A stretch of 17,284 nt of DNA, taken from NCBI GenBank assembly GCA_019308655.1, contig JAFDHS010000010.1, forward strand, positions 1 to 17,284, in the 5' to 3' direction. The position numbers were made by a program, and so were the translations under genes. The stretch is from Deltaproteobacteria bacterium. GTDB taxonomy: Bacteria; Desulfobacterota; Desulfobacteria; Desulfobacterales; JAFDHS01. Of the stretch, positions 6,042 to 15,000 are shown one piece after another. How positions within the stretch are numbered: position 1 is the first letter of the stretch; each line of letters opens with the position of its first letter. The notes beneath the pieces were generated by a model that made no database searches, was not told where the DNA came from, and worked only from the letters and a program-made list of their open reading frames with translations.

Positions 6042-7142
6042 ATGGCGAAACTTGAAAAAAACGAATCCGAAAAGACGATCAGTACCCTTAGAAAGTCCAT
6101 CGACAAAATCGATGAAACGATTCTTGATCTTATAAACCGACGCCTTTTGCTGGCAAAAGAAATTGGAGGGCTCAAGGAACAAAAGGGCAGTCAGGTTTTG
6201 GACAATACGCGTGAAAACGCAATTATGAACAGACTGTATGAACTCAATACCGGTCCTTTAACCAATAAGGTTCTGTATCACATTTTTTCCGATATTATGG
6301 CGACCTCCCGTGAAATTCAAAAATCACAAGTTATAACCTATCTGGGTCCCGAAGCAACCTTTACGCACATCGCCGCCATGAATCATTTCGGGCCTTCAGT
6401 TTCATTTGTTCCACAGACGGACATACGCGACATCTTCAGCGAAGTGGAAAAAGGAACGTGCGATTATGGTATCGTACCTGTTGAAAATTCAATAGAAGGG
6501 GCGGTAACCCATACCCTGGACCTTTTTTTTGAATCGGATTTAAAAATCTGCGCCGAGAGGTATCAGACCATCTCCCATGACCTGTTATCAACATCAGATA
6601 CCATGCAGGATATAAAAGTCATCTATTCCCACCCCCAGGCCTTTGCACAGTGCCGAATATGGATTAGAAAATACCTGCCGGCTGCTGTTCTTAAAGAATG
6701 CAGCAGCACCGCTCATGCAGCACAAATGGCCGCTGCAAAATCCGGCACTGCCGCCATCGCAAGCAGTGAGGCGGCACATATGTATAACCTGCATGTCGTG
6801 GCATCCAAGATCGAGGACTTTTCCAGAAACGTTACCCGTTTTTTGATCATAGGGACCGATGAGATGCACCGGACCGGCAGGGACAAGACATCGCTGATGT
6901 TTGTTATATCCCATGTGCCCGGCGCTCTGTTCAAGATTCTGGAGCCCATTTACCAAGCGGAAATAAATATGGTAAAACTTGAATCCAGACCCACCAAACA
7001 TGAAAACTGGAGCTATTTTTTCTTTGTGGATCTTGAAGGACATATCGAAGATCCCAATGTTAAAGAAACAGTGGCAAAGATGAAAGACCTTTGCCTCTAT
7101 CTGAAATGCCTTGGTTCCTATCCCAGAGCGAGGACACAGTGA
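6042..7142 (+). CDS. pheA: Bifunctional chorismate mutase/prephenate dehydratase (P-protein)
   Basis: 366 aa from ATG 6042 (TTG 6033 is in frame but less likely). Converts chorismate to prephenate and then to phenylpyruvate for Phe. Domain order: AroQ-type chorismate mutase about 12-95 (LRKSIDKID, NRR at 32-34, LKEQ, DNTRE); prephenate dehydratase about 97-272 (YLGPEATFTH, GIVPVENSIEGAV, HPQAFAQC and catalytic TRF at 265-267); C-terminal ACT domain about 282-362 with ESRP at 314-317, the motif for Phe feedback binding. Starts 13 nt after the dehydroquinate synthase stop with a weak SD, so translation may be coupled. Its stop overlaps the aroE start. The chorismate-mutase activity also supplies prephenate for tyrA at the operon end, whose product has no mutase domain. 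Confidence 0.95.
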   Translation: MAKLEKNESEKTISTLRKSIDKIDETILDLINRRLLLAKEIGGLKEQKGSQVLDNTRENAIMNRLYELNTGPLTNKVLYHIFSDIMATSREIQKSQVITYLGPEATFTHIAAMNHFGPSVSFVPQTDIRDIFSEVEKGTCDYGIVPVENSIEGAVTHTLDLFFESDLKICAERYQTISHDLLSTSDTMQDIKVIYSHPQAFAQCRIWIRKYLPAAVLKECSSTAHAAQMAAAKSGTAAIASSEAAHMYNLHVVASKIEDFSRNVTRFLIIGTDEMHRTGRDKTSLMFVISHVPGALFKILEPIYQAEINMVKLESRPTKHENWSYFFFVDLEGHIEDPNVKETVAKMKDLCLYLKCLGSYPRARTQ

Positions 7143-7960
7143 ACATAAATTCTTATACATCGTTATATGGCGTACTGGGCAATCCCGTCTCTCACAGTTT
7201 AAGCCCTGTGATGCACAACAGTGCCTTTGCCCATATGGGATACAACGCCGTATATCTTGCCTTTCAGGTAACGGATATCGCTTCGGCCATTACCGGCTTA
7301 AAGGGACTTGGTATCAAAGGTGCAAGCGTTACCATACCGCATAAGGTCGCCGTTAAAGCGTTTCTTGATGAAATGGACGAAAACGCTTTAAAGATCGGAG
7401 CGGTTAATACGATTTTAAATAAAGAGGGCAGACTTTTCGGTTACAATACGGATTGTATGGGCGCCATGGCTGCCTTGTCTGAAAAGACAACCATCAGGGG
7501 CAAGGACGTTGTTATTATCGGCGCCGGAGGAGCTGCACGGGCAATCGGCTTCGGCATAATATCCGAAGGCGGAAACCTGACTGTTTTAAACCGTTCAACA
7601 GATAAGGGAGAGCAGTTGGCAAAGGACCTTGGAGCGGAATTTTGTCCGCTTTCCGAATTTAGCAGGGCAAAATGCCAGGTTTTAATCAACACGACCTCCG
7701 TGGGAATGACACCTCATGTTGAAGCCATGCCGGTACAAAAAGCAGACCTTGGAAAAGAGATGGTTGTGATGGATATTGTTTATAACCCCTTAAAAACGAC
7801 CCTTTTAAAAGCGGCCGAAGATATGGGCTGCCTCACTGTTGACGGTGTTTCGATGTTTGTCTGCCAAGGCGCTGCCCAGTTTGAATTATGGACCGGGAAA
7901 AAAGCACCTGTTAATGTAATGCGAGAGGTTGTCATCAATACCCTGTTAAAAAAAGTGTGA
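7139..7960 (+). CDS. aroE: Shikimate 5-dehydrogenase
   Basis: 273 aa. Reduces 3-dehydroshikimate to shikimate with NADPH. I chose GTG 7139, which overlaps the pheA stop (GTGA) and has gagg at 7130-7133, giving the normal N-terminus NINSYTSLYGVLGNPVSHSLSP; the longer frame from 7091 only reads into pheA. Shikimate-binding SHSLSP at 18-23, catalytic Lys69 (VTIPHK) and Asp105 (YNTDCMG), the NADP loop GAGGAARAIG, NRSTDKG, INTTSVGM and a C-terminal QGAAQFELWTG are all present. Length is normal and nothing is missing. Followed by a 129-nt gap before aroA. Confidence 0.95.
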   Translation: MNINSYTSLYGVLGNPVSHSLSPVMHNSAFAHMGYNAVYLAFQVTDIASAITGLKGLGIKGASVTIPHKVAVKAFLDEMDENALKIGAVNTILNKEGRLFGYNTDCMGAMAALSEKTTIRGKDVVIIGAGGAARAIGFGIISEGGNLTVLNRSTDKGEQLAKDLGAEFCPLSEFSRAKCQVLINTTSVGMTPHVEAMPVQKADLGKEMVVMDIVYNPLKTTLLKAAEDMGCLTVDGVSMFVCQGAAQFELWTGKKAPVNVMREVVINTLLKKV

Positions 7961-8089
7961 AGTGACTAAATTGATCTAATGCCTGAAGTTGAAGAATTCT
8001 GTTAATTTTATACAAAAATACGGAGCCAAACGACTCATTCACTTTAGCTCACTTTTTTTCTAAAAAAAATCTTAGTGGAAAATTATCAT

Positions 8090-9376
8090 ATGATTGAGAT
8101 AACGCCTCAAAAGATAAAAAAAAGTCAAGTAACGGTACCCGGTTCAAAGAGCTATACCCACAGGATTCTCATTGCCGCAGCCCTGTCCGATGGAACATGC
8201 ACCATACAAAACTGCCTGAAAAGCGAAGATACTCTCCTTACCATAGGCGCTTTAAAACAGATGGGTATACGGATGGATGAACACAACGACAAGATAGTGA
8301 TTCACGGGACAAATGGGGTCCTTAAACCCTGCGATGATCCTGTCTATCTTGGAAATTCAGGGACATCCATGCGTCTTTTAACCGGCGTGGCCGCTCTCGG
8401 ACAGGGAACGTATCTCCTTACGGGAACCGAGCGGATGCTTGAGCGACCGATCCAGGATCTTTTAGACGGTTTGAATCAAATCGGCGTATCTGCCCGTTCC
8501 GTAAAAAATAACGGATGTCCACCGGTTGAAATCAAGGGGCAAAAAATAAAAGCCAAACACGTATCTCTTAAGTGTAACATCAGCAGCCAGTATCTCTCAT
8601 CACTTCTTTTAATCGCTCCGTACACTGAAAACGGCCTTGAAATAACCGTTTCTCAGGGTCCGGTTTCCAAACCCTATGTGGATATGACCGTTGATATCAT
8701 GGAAAGGCTTGGAATCAAGCTCACGCGTGACGGATACAAAAGCTTCCAAATCCCGGGAAATCAAACCTACCAGTCAGGATCATATACTGTAGAACCGGAC
8801 TGCTCCCAGGCCGGTTATTTTTGGGCTGCCGCCGCCATAACCGGTTCAGAGGTCAAGGTTAAGGGAATCACCGGCGATTCACATCAGGGAGATGTCCGTT
8901 TTACTCAAGTTCTTGAATCAATGGGCTGCAGGATATTTTATGAAAATGACGGTATCACTGTTTCCGGCGGAAAGCTTTCAGCTATTGAAATCGACATGTC
9001 CGACATGCCGGACCTGGTTCCGACCCTGGCTGTTGTGGCGGCATTTGCCAAAGGTACCACCATCATAAAAAACGTGGCACATTTAAAGGCAAAAGAGAGC
9101 GACCGGTTGAGCGCCGTGGCCAATGAACTTGTAAAATTGGGCATAGAGGTGAGACAAACCGATACCGGATTGATTATCAACGGGCGTCCGCCCAAAGCTG
9201 AAGCGGGAGGAAGAGAGGCGGCAAAAATCGAAATAGAGACCTACAATGATCATCGAATAGCCATGAGTTTTGCGGTTGCCGGCCTTGTTGTGCCCGGAAT
9301 TCTCATCCGGGACGAAAAATGTGTTGAAAAATCATTCCCGGAATTCTGGAATGTCTTTCAAGGACTTTACACCTAA
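8090..9376 (+). CDS. aroA: 3-phosphoshikimate 1-carboxyvinyltransferase (EPSP synthase)
   Basis: 428 aa from ATG 8090; an in-frame GTG at 8075 would add five residues with no better SD. Transfers enolpyruvyl from PEP to shikimate 3-phosphate. Motifs: PGSKSYTHR (Lys20, Arg25), LGNSGTSMRLLTG, SSQYLSS, DCSQAGYF, MPDLVPTLAVVAAFAKG with the catalytic Asp, KAKESDR, YNDHRIAMS and a C-terminal VEKSFPEFW. The SSQ and KESDR forms look like the ordinary bacterial enzyme; I do not classify glyphosate sensitivity. The gap before it, 7961-8089, has no gene and no clear terminator. Its stop codon is the start of dispersed repeat copy B. Confidence 0.95.
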   Translation: MIEITPQKIKKSQVTVPGSKSYTHRILIAAALSDGTCTIQNCLKSEDTLLTIGALKQMGIRMDEHNDKIVIHGTNGVLKPCDDPVYLGNSGTSMRLLTGVAALGQGTYLLTGTERMLERPIQDLLDGLNQIGVSARSVKNNGCPPVEIKGQKIKAKHVSLKCNISSQYLSSLLLIAPYTENGLEITVSQGPVSKPYVDMTVDIMERLGIKLTRDGYKSFQIPGNQTYQSGSYTVEPDCSQAGYFWAAAAITGSEVKVKGITGDSHQGDVRFTQVLESMGCRIFYENDGITVSGGKLSAIEIDMSDMPDLVPTLAVVAAFAKGTTIIKNVAHLKAKESDRLSAVANELVKLGIEVRQTDTGLIINGRPPKAEAGGREAAKIEIETYNDHRIAMSFAVAGLVVPGILIRDEKCVEKSFPEFWNVFQGLYT

Positions 9377-9475
9377 CCCGGATAAACCGGAAGCACGATT
9401 ATTTGCCACAAAGTCACGAAAGCACAAAGTATTTTTTTAGATTATATTCTTCGTGTCTTTGTGCCTTGGTGGCGG
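9372..9475. repeat. Dispersed repeat copy B plus inverted partner between aroA and aroK
   Basis: 9372-9443 duplicates 2725-2798. It is followed by ttcgtgtctttgtgccttgg (about 9449-9468) then tggc, an approximate reverse complement of the element's own gccacaaagtcacgaaagca part. The aroA-aroK gap can therefore fold into a long imperfect stem-loop. Non-coding; it fills most of the 149-nt gap 9377-9525. Confidence 0.75.
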
Positions 9476-9525
9476 AAAGATTTTTTTGCCATAAAATATA
9501 CACGAATTTTAAGATTAAGATACAA

Positions 9526-10068
9526 ATGAATATATTTTTGATCGGATACCGATGCACGGGGAAAACGACTGTCGGGAGATCTCTTGCCGGAAGGCTCGGA
9601 TGGCCTTTTATCGATGCGGATGTGGAATTGGTCAAGGAACATGAAATGACCGTTTCACAAATTGTATCCACACAGGGATGGGACGCATTCCGCGAAAAGG
9701 AAACGGCCGTCATCAAAAAATTGAGCGGCCTTGATAAGCATGTGATCGCCACCGGCGGCGGCGCGGTCCTCAACAATGAAAACATTAAAAATATGAAGAA
9801 AAACGGTGTGGTTGTCTGGCTGAGGGCAACACCCGAAATTATCAGATCACGCATGGCAAAGGATGAAAAAACAAAAGACCTCCGCCCTTCCCTGACTTCA
9901 AAAGGATTGCACAACGAGATTGAAGCGACGCTTTTAAGCCGAAAACCTTTTTATGAAAATGCAATGGATTTTTGTGTCGATACCGATGACCTTTGCGTTG
10001 AGGATATCTGCAGTGCGGTTATCAACAATATTATGCATTCCCACGCGGGAGCGTTGGAACGAGGATAA
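9526..10068 (+). CDS. aroK: Shikimate kinase
   Basis: 180 aa. Phosphorylates shikimate with ATP. ATG 9526 gives the standard N-terminus MNIFLIGYRCTGKTTVG; the frame is open back to 9403, but that part is repeat-derived and not family-like. Walker A GYRCTGKT at 7-14, Asp30/Asp32 (FIDAD), the WDAFREKE shikimate arginine, GGGAVL and the lid region DLRPSL are present. The last ten residues (HSHAGALERG) and the stop lie within or beside a dispersed hairpin repeat (10032-10064), so the C-terminal tail is probably repeat-derived rather than conserved; the catalytic core is untouched. The SD is weak (taaga/agata), so expression may depend on readthrough translation or on an unusual initiation region. 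Confidence 0.94.
   Translation: MNIFLIGYRCTGKTTVGRSLAGRLGWPFIDADVELVKEHEMTVSQIVSTQGWDAFREKETAVIKKLSGLDKHVIATGGGAVLNNENIKNMKKNGVVVWLRATPEIIRSRMAKDEKTKDLRPSLTSKGLHNEIEATLLSRKPFYENAMDFCVDTDDLCVEDICSAVINNIMHSHAGALERG
10032..10064 (-). repeat. Dispersed hairpin repeat inside the aroK 3' end
   Basis: The reverse complement of the element at 2799-2828, with two mismatches over 30 nt (gcattcccacgcgggagcgt then tggaacgagg). It supplies the codons for the last residues of shikimate kinase and ends 1 nt before the aroK stop codon at 10066-10068. Confidence 0.8.
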
Positions 10069-10190
10069 CACCGATGTCATGCCGACACAACCATGCGTGA
10101 AATGGGTGGCACAGTCCATACCCCGCATTTTAACGTCTGTGTTTGTCTGCGTGGGTCTGTGGCTATTTTCATATAAAAAAAGGAACCGAT
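10069..10190. repeat. Repeat-like aroK-aroC spacer
   Basis: 122 nt with no gene. The part 10135-10165 (gtctgtgtttgtctgcgtgg then gtctgtggc) has the quasi-periodic gtctg composition of another dispersed non-coding repeat I recognise from environmental genomes by memory. No terminator is seen, so aroC probably remains in the operon. Confidence 0.45.
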
Positions 10191-11243
10191 ATGCCTGGCA
10201 ATACCTTTGGAACATTATTTAAAATAAGCACATGGGGCGAATCTCACGGTAAAGGTGTGGGTGTCGTTATAGACGGATGCCCTCCCATGATACCCCTTGA
10301 TGAAACGGTTGTTCAATCAATGCTGGACCGCAGACGACCGGGCATTTCACCGGCAAGCACCAGCCGGAAAGAACCGGATAAGGCCATTATTATGTCGGGC
10401 GTTTTTGAGGGAATGACAACGGGCACGCCGATAATGATCATGATCTGCAACAAGGATGCGGATTCAAAGGCTTATAAGCCCTATGCCGATCTTTTCCGTC
10501 CGGGTCACGGTGATATGACCTACATGGCCAAATATGGAATCAGGGACTGGCGCGGCGGTGGGCGGTCGTCCGCCCGGGAGACCGTTGCACGGGTAGCGGC
10601 CGGTGCTGTTGCCAAGGCCCTTTTAAAAAAAGAAGATATCAAAATTTGGGCATATACGATTGAATTAGGCGGTATAAAAGCAAAAACACAAGACCTGACC
10701 GCCATTAGGGAAAATATATTTTATTGTCCTGATATGAATGCCGCCAAACAGATGGAAAAGCGGATTGTTGATATTAAAAAAAAAGGAGACTCTTTAGGGG
10801 GCATTGTCGAAATTTTGGCCCAAAACGTTCCGCCGGGGCTGGGAGATCCTGTATTTGACAAGTTAGATGCGGATTTGGCAAAAGGGCTGATGAGTATCGG
10901 AGCAGTCAAGGGCATTGAAATCGGCGCCGGTTTTAAAGCCGCCTCAATGACAGGTTCTGAAAACAACGATTCCATAACGCCGGATGGTTTTTCTTCAAAC
11001 AATGCCGGCGGCGTTCTCGCAGGAATCTCCAACGGGAACGATATTGTTGCACGCGTGGCTGTAAAACCTATACCTTCCATTGCAATTGAGCAAAAAACCA
11101 TCGACAGGTCCGGAAACCCAAAAACGATTTCAACAAAAGGACGTCATGATATTTCTGCCATACCCCGTATCAATGTGGTATGCGAGGCTATGGTCAGCCT
11201 TGTCCTTGCCGATCACCTGTTAAGACAAAAGGCGATATCATGA
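10191..11243 (+). CDS. aroC: Chorismate synthase
   Basis: 350 aa. Converts EPSP to chorismate with reduced FMN. ATG 10191 has a good SD (aaagga, 10179-10184) and gives the family N-terminus MPGNTFGTLFKISTWGESHG; the frame opens at 10143, but those codons are repeat. Signature stretches: GESHG, RRRPG, SGVFEGMTTGTPI, RPGHGDMTYMAKYG, DWRGGGRSSARET, NNAGGVLAGISNG, and RHDISAIPR near the C-terminus. Complete and of normal length. Its stop overlaps the tyrA start (ATGA), so the two are translationally coupled. Confidence 0.96.
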   Translation: MPGNTFGTLFKISTWGESHGKGVGVVIDGCPPMIPLDETVVQSMLDRRRPGISPASTSRKEPDKAIIMSGVFEGMTTGTPIMIMICNKDADSKAYKPYADLFRPGHGDMTYMAKYGIRDWRGGGRSSARETVARVAAGAVAKALLKKEDIKIWAYTIELGGIKAKTQDLTAIRENIFYCPDMNAAKQMEKRIVDIKKKGDSLGGIVEILAQNVPPGLGDPVFDKLDADLAKGLMSIGAVKGIEIGAGFKAASMTGSENNDSITPDGFSSNNAGGVLAGISNGNDIVARVAVKPIPSIAIEQKTIDRSGNPKTISTKGRHDISAIPRINVVCEAMVSLVLADHLLRQKAIS

Positions 11244-12079
11244 ACAAATATACTATCGGTATTATCGGCGGAACGGGGAGCATGGGCCGCTGGTTTGAAC
11301 GTTTCTTTTCACAATCCGGACACAAGATCTTGATTTCAGGTCGAAAAACCAAGCTGACTCCCCATGAACTTGTGAAAAAATGCGACATTGTTATCCTGAG
11401 CACCCCCATTGATATCACCGTACGAATGGCCCGGGAAATAGGCCCGCTTTTAAGCAAGGACCAACTCTTTACGGATTTTTGCTCCCTGAAAGAAGATGTT
11501 GTGAAAACCATGCTCAATTCAAGCAATTGTCATGTGATCGGCATGCATCCCATGTTCGGGCCGTTTACCGATTCCATTAAAGGGCAGAATATCATTTTAT
11601 GTCCCGGCCGGGGGACCGACTGGATTGATTGGCTTGAAGGTGAATTTAAACAAAGAGGCGGCATTGTCACCCGCATGGATCCGGTTACCCACGATAAAAA
11701 TATGGCTGTATTCCAAGGCCTTACCCATCTTTTAAGTATCACCATGGGCCGAACTCTTCAAAAAATGAATATGCCGCCTGCCAAGGTCAAAGAATATTCC
11801 ACACCGGTTTTCAAAGTGAATATCGATCTTATCGGCCGTCTTTTTGCTCAAGACCTTGGACTTTACTCAAACCTGGTTGGCGGCAACAAATATGTCAAAG
11901 AAACCATTGAAACTTTTCTAACTGCATTAAAGGAAGGGGAAGAATGCCTTTTATCCGGAAATAAGGAGAAAGGCATAGGCTTTCTGGAAAATATCCGTGA
12001 TTTTCTCGGCGACTTCTGTCAGACCGGCATGGAAGAGAGCAATGAAATCCTGAATACACTATTAAAAAAACTTATTTAA
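11240..12079 (+). CDS. tyrA: Prephenate dehydrogenase
   Basis: 279 aa from ATG 11240, overlapping the aroC stop, with aagg about 8 nt upstream. Oxidatively decarboxylates prephenate to 4-hydroxyphenylpyruvate for Tyr. N-terminal nucleotide-binding GIIGGTGSMGRWF, STPIDITV, DFCSLKE, GMHPMFGP, and QGLTHLL with the likely catalytic His; C-terminal helical dimerisation part. There is no fused chorismate mutase and no ACT domain, so it depends on PheA for prephenate and shows no built-in Tyr-binding domain. Last gene of the operon; its stop overlaps that of the convergent dnaE, with no terminator between them. Confidence 0.93.
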   Translation: MNKYTIGIIGGTGSMGRWFERFFSQSGHKILISGRKTKLTPHELVKKCDIVILSTPIDITVRMAREIGPLLSKDQLFTDFCSLKEDVVKTMLNSSNCHVIGMHPMFGPFTDSIKGQNIILCPGRGTDWIDWLEGEFKQRGGIVTRMDPVTHDKNMAVFQGLTHLLSITMGRTLQKMNMPPAKVKEYSTPVFKVNIDLIGRLFAQDLGLYSNLVGGNKYVKETIETFLTALKEGEECLLSGNKEKGIGFLENIRDFLGDFCQTGMEESNEILNTLLKKLI

Positions 12080-15000
12080 TTTTTTCTGCTCTTTTTTCTG
12101 AAACCATTGGTTTTTGGAGCGATGGAGGCCGCAGTGCAAACCGTATCCACGGCTTCATAGCCGAGGACGCCGTTAACTTCCCGAATCAGCGTTGAATCCG
12201 CCTTTAATTTAATGGCATCCGGAAGAGCGATTATGGTTTCGGAGACTTCAGGAATCAACAGATGAATAAAAGCCGGACACGAACCCGGACAGCTTTTCAA
12301 AACATGTTTCAACTCGATAAGCACCTCTTTTTGGGTCCGACTGACATCCATATTTATATGTATGCTTGCAGTCCATGTCTCTTCAGCTTTTTCCATGGGG
12401 ATAACACTTTCAGCCAGTATCTTTACCGCTTTTTCCTCTTTTTTCAGTTCTCCCTGAACAAGGATGGGGCTGTCATCTACAAGCAAATCCTCAACTTCTT
12501 TATAAACCGAAGAAAAAATCACGACTTCGACCGAACCCTGCATATCTTCAATGGTAACAAAAGCCATGGGGTCGCCTTTTTTCGTCCTTATGGCTTTGAT
12601 ACTTTTAACGATCCCTCCGATCCGAACAGCACTCCCCTCTGTTGCCTCATTTATCGAAACGGCATTGACATTGGTAAACTTTTTAAGCAAGTCTTCATAT
12701 CTGTTCAACGGGTGGCCGGTGATATAAAAACCCAGGGCTTCTTTTTCAAAGGTCAACAGTTGTTTTTCATCCCATTCGTCTATTTCGGGCATGGAAGGGA
12801 TGTCTATCGCCTTTTGTTTGCTGTCCATTCTGTCAAAGAGTCCCATCTGAGGATCTGATCTCTCCTTATAAACCCTTTGGCCGTAATCCAGCGCATTTTC
12901 AAGCACTGCCATCATCCGGGACCGGAATTCTCCCGTTGAGTCAAAAGCACCGCATTTTATAAGGCTTTCAATAACTCTTTTGTTTACTTTCCTGAGATCC
13001 ACCCGTTCACAAAATTCAAATAAAGAAGAAAATTTACCTTTTTTTCTTACTTCGATGATCGACTCGATAGCGGCTTCCCCGACATTTTTAACGGCAACAA
13101 GACCGAATCTGATTTTTGAATCGCTTACGGTAAACGATTTGTCGCTTTCATTGATATCAGGGGGGAGAATGGCTATACCATGACTGCGGCATTCAGCAAT
13201 GTATTTGACAACGCCGTCGGCCGAGTGCATTTCACTGGTCAGCAGCGCGGCCATGAACTCTACGGAAAAATGGGCCTTAAGATAAGCGGTTTGATAAGCA
13301 ATAAGCGCATAGGCCGCACTATGGGATTTGTTAAATCCATACCCTCCGAATTTTTCCATCAAATCAAATATGCTTTGGGCTTTATCTGATGGGATATTAT
13401 TCTCCAGGGTGCCTTTCATAAAAAGTTCCCGGTGTTCGGCCATAATTGCAGGAATCTTTTTTCCCATTGCCTTGCGCAAACCGTCTGCTTCCGCCATGCT
13501 GTAATTGGCAAGGGTTCCGGCAATCTGCATGACCTGTTCCTGATAAAGAATAACCCCGTATGTCTCTTTTAATATGGGTTCCAGTTCGGAAAGAAGGTAT
13601 TCAACCGGTTCTCTGCCATGCTTTCTTTCCACATAATCATCGACCATGCCGCTGTCCAGAGGGCCTGGCCGATACAGGGCAACAAGGGCTGTAACATCAT
13701 CAAAACATGCGGGTTTTAAACGGCAAAGCAGCTCTTTCATACCGGAACTTTCAAGTTGAAACACACCGGTTGTATCGCCCGCGCAAAGCAGACGGTAAGT
13801 ATCAGGATCTTCAAAATCAAGATCTAAAAGATCGGGAGGTGTATTGTTCTGCCTTGCAATAAGCTCCAGTGTACTTTCAATGACCGTCAGGTTGCGAAGA
13901 CCCAGAAAGTCAAATTTTACAAGCCCTATACGCTCCACATACGTCATATCGAACTGGGTCACTACTTCGCCGTTTTTACCTTTATATAACGGCAAATATT
14001 CCACCAGCGGCTTGTCGGAAATAACAACACCGGCCGCATGGGTTGATGCATGCCGGGGGAGTCCTTCAAGAACACGACAAACCTTTATCAGGTTGGCGAC
14101 TTCAGGCTTTGTTTTTGCAAGTTCCGTAATCTTCGGCTCCTGCTTCAGCGCATCATCAAATCCCTTGTTCTGCTCGGGAACCATCTTGGCAATAATATCC
14201 ACTTCACGCAAGGGAATATCAAGGGCACGCCCCACATCACGAATGACGGCCCGCGGTTTGAGCTTTCCAAAGGTAATAATCTGGGCAACATAATCCTTGC
14301 CGTATTTTTCCGTCACATATTTAAAAACTTTCTCCCTGCCGTTGATACAAAAATCCACATCAATATCCGGCATGCTCATACGGGCAGGATTTAAAAACCG
14401 TTCAAAGATCAAGCCGTGCTTTATAGGATCAAGGTCCGTTATTCCCATGGAATAGGCGACGATGCTCCCGGCGGCGGACCCTCTTCCCGGTCCTACCGGG
14501 ATATGGTTTTCCTTGGAATAGCGTATAAAATCGGCAACAATCAGAAAATACCCCGGAAAGCCCATATCCTTTATGACGGAGATCTCGTATTCAAGGCGAT
14601 CATGATAAACCTCTTCATCAATATCCGGGGTTTTTGCCTTTATCGCCTGTAATCTTTGATCATAGCCTTTTCGGACCTCCTTCTCAAAAATTTCATCAAC
14701 GGTCAAATCGGAAGCGGCATCAAATTTAGGAAAATGATACGTTTTGGAATCAAATTCGACATTGCATCGTTTTGCAATATCGACGGTGTTTTCAATGGCT
14801 CCCGGATAGTCGGCAAAAACGGTGCGCATCTCTTCCGGTGATTTAAAATAGAGTTGGTCGGTTTTGAACTTGAAACGTTTTGGATCATGAACGGTCGATC
14901 CGGTTTGGATACACAAAAGAACATCATGAGCGGCAACATCATCTTTATCAAGATAATGACAATCATTGGTGGCGACAAGAGGAATTGAAAGTCTTTGACT

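Noticed and set aside
7091..7138. Upstream extension of shikimate dehydrogenase to TTG 7091
   Set aside because: It lies inside the conserved pheA ACT domain coding region; GTG 7139 overlaps the pheA stop in a typical coupled arrangement.
7948..8059. Possible long-range hairpin between the aroE end (aaaaaaagtg) and cacttttttt before aroA
   Set aside because: Ten A+T-rich pairs separated by about 90 nt, with only weak inner pairing. Not convincing as a terminator; aroA is more simply part of the operon.
9403..9525. Upstream extension of shikimate kinase to 9403
   Set aside because: The 41 extra residues are encoded by dispersed repeat sequence and do not resemble the family; ATG 9526 matches the normal N-terminus.
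10143..10190. Upstream extension of chorismate synthase to 10143
   Set aside because: It reads through repeat-like sequence; ATG 10191 has a good SD and the conserved N-terminus.
14050..14394. Plus-strand reading frames opposite dnaE and guaB
   Set aside because: They are shadows of strongly conserved minus-strand genes, without SDs or recognisable domains.
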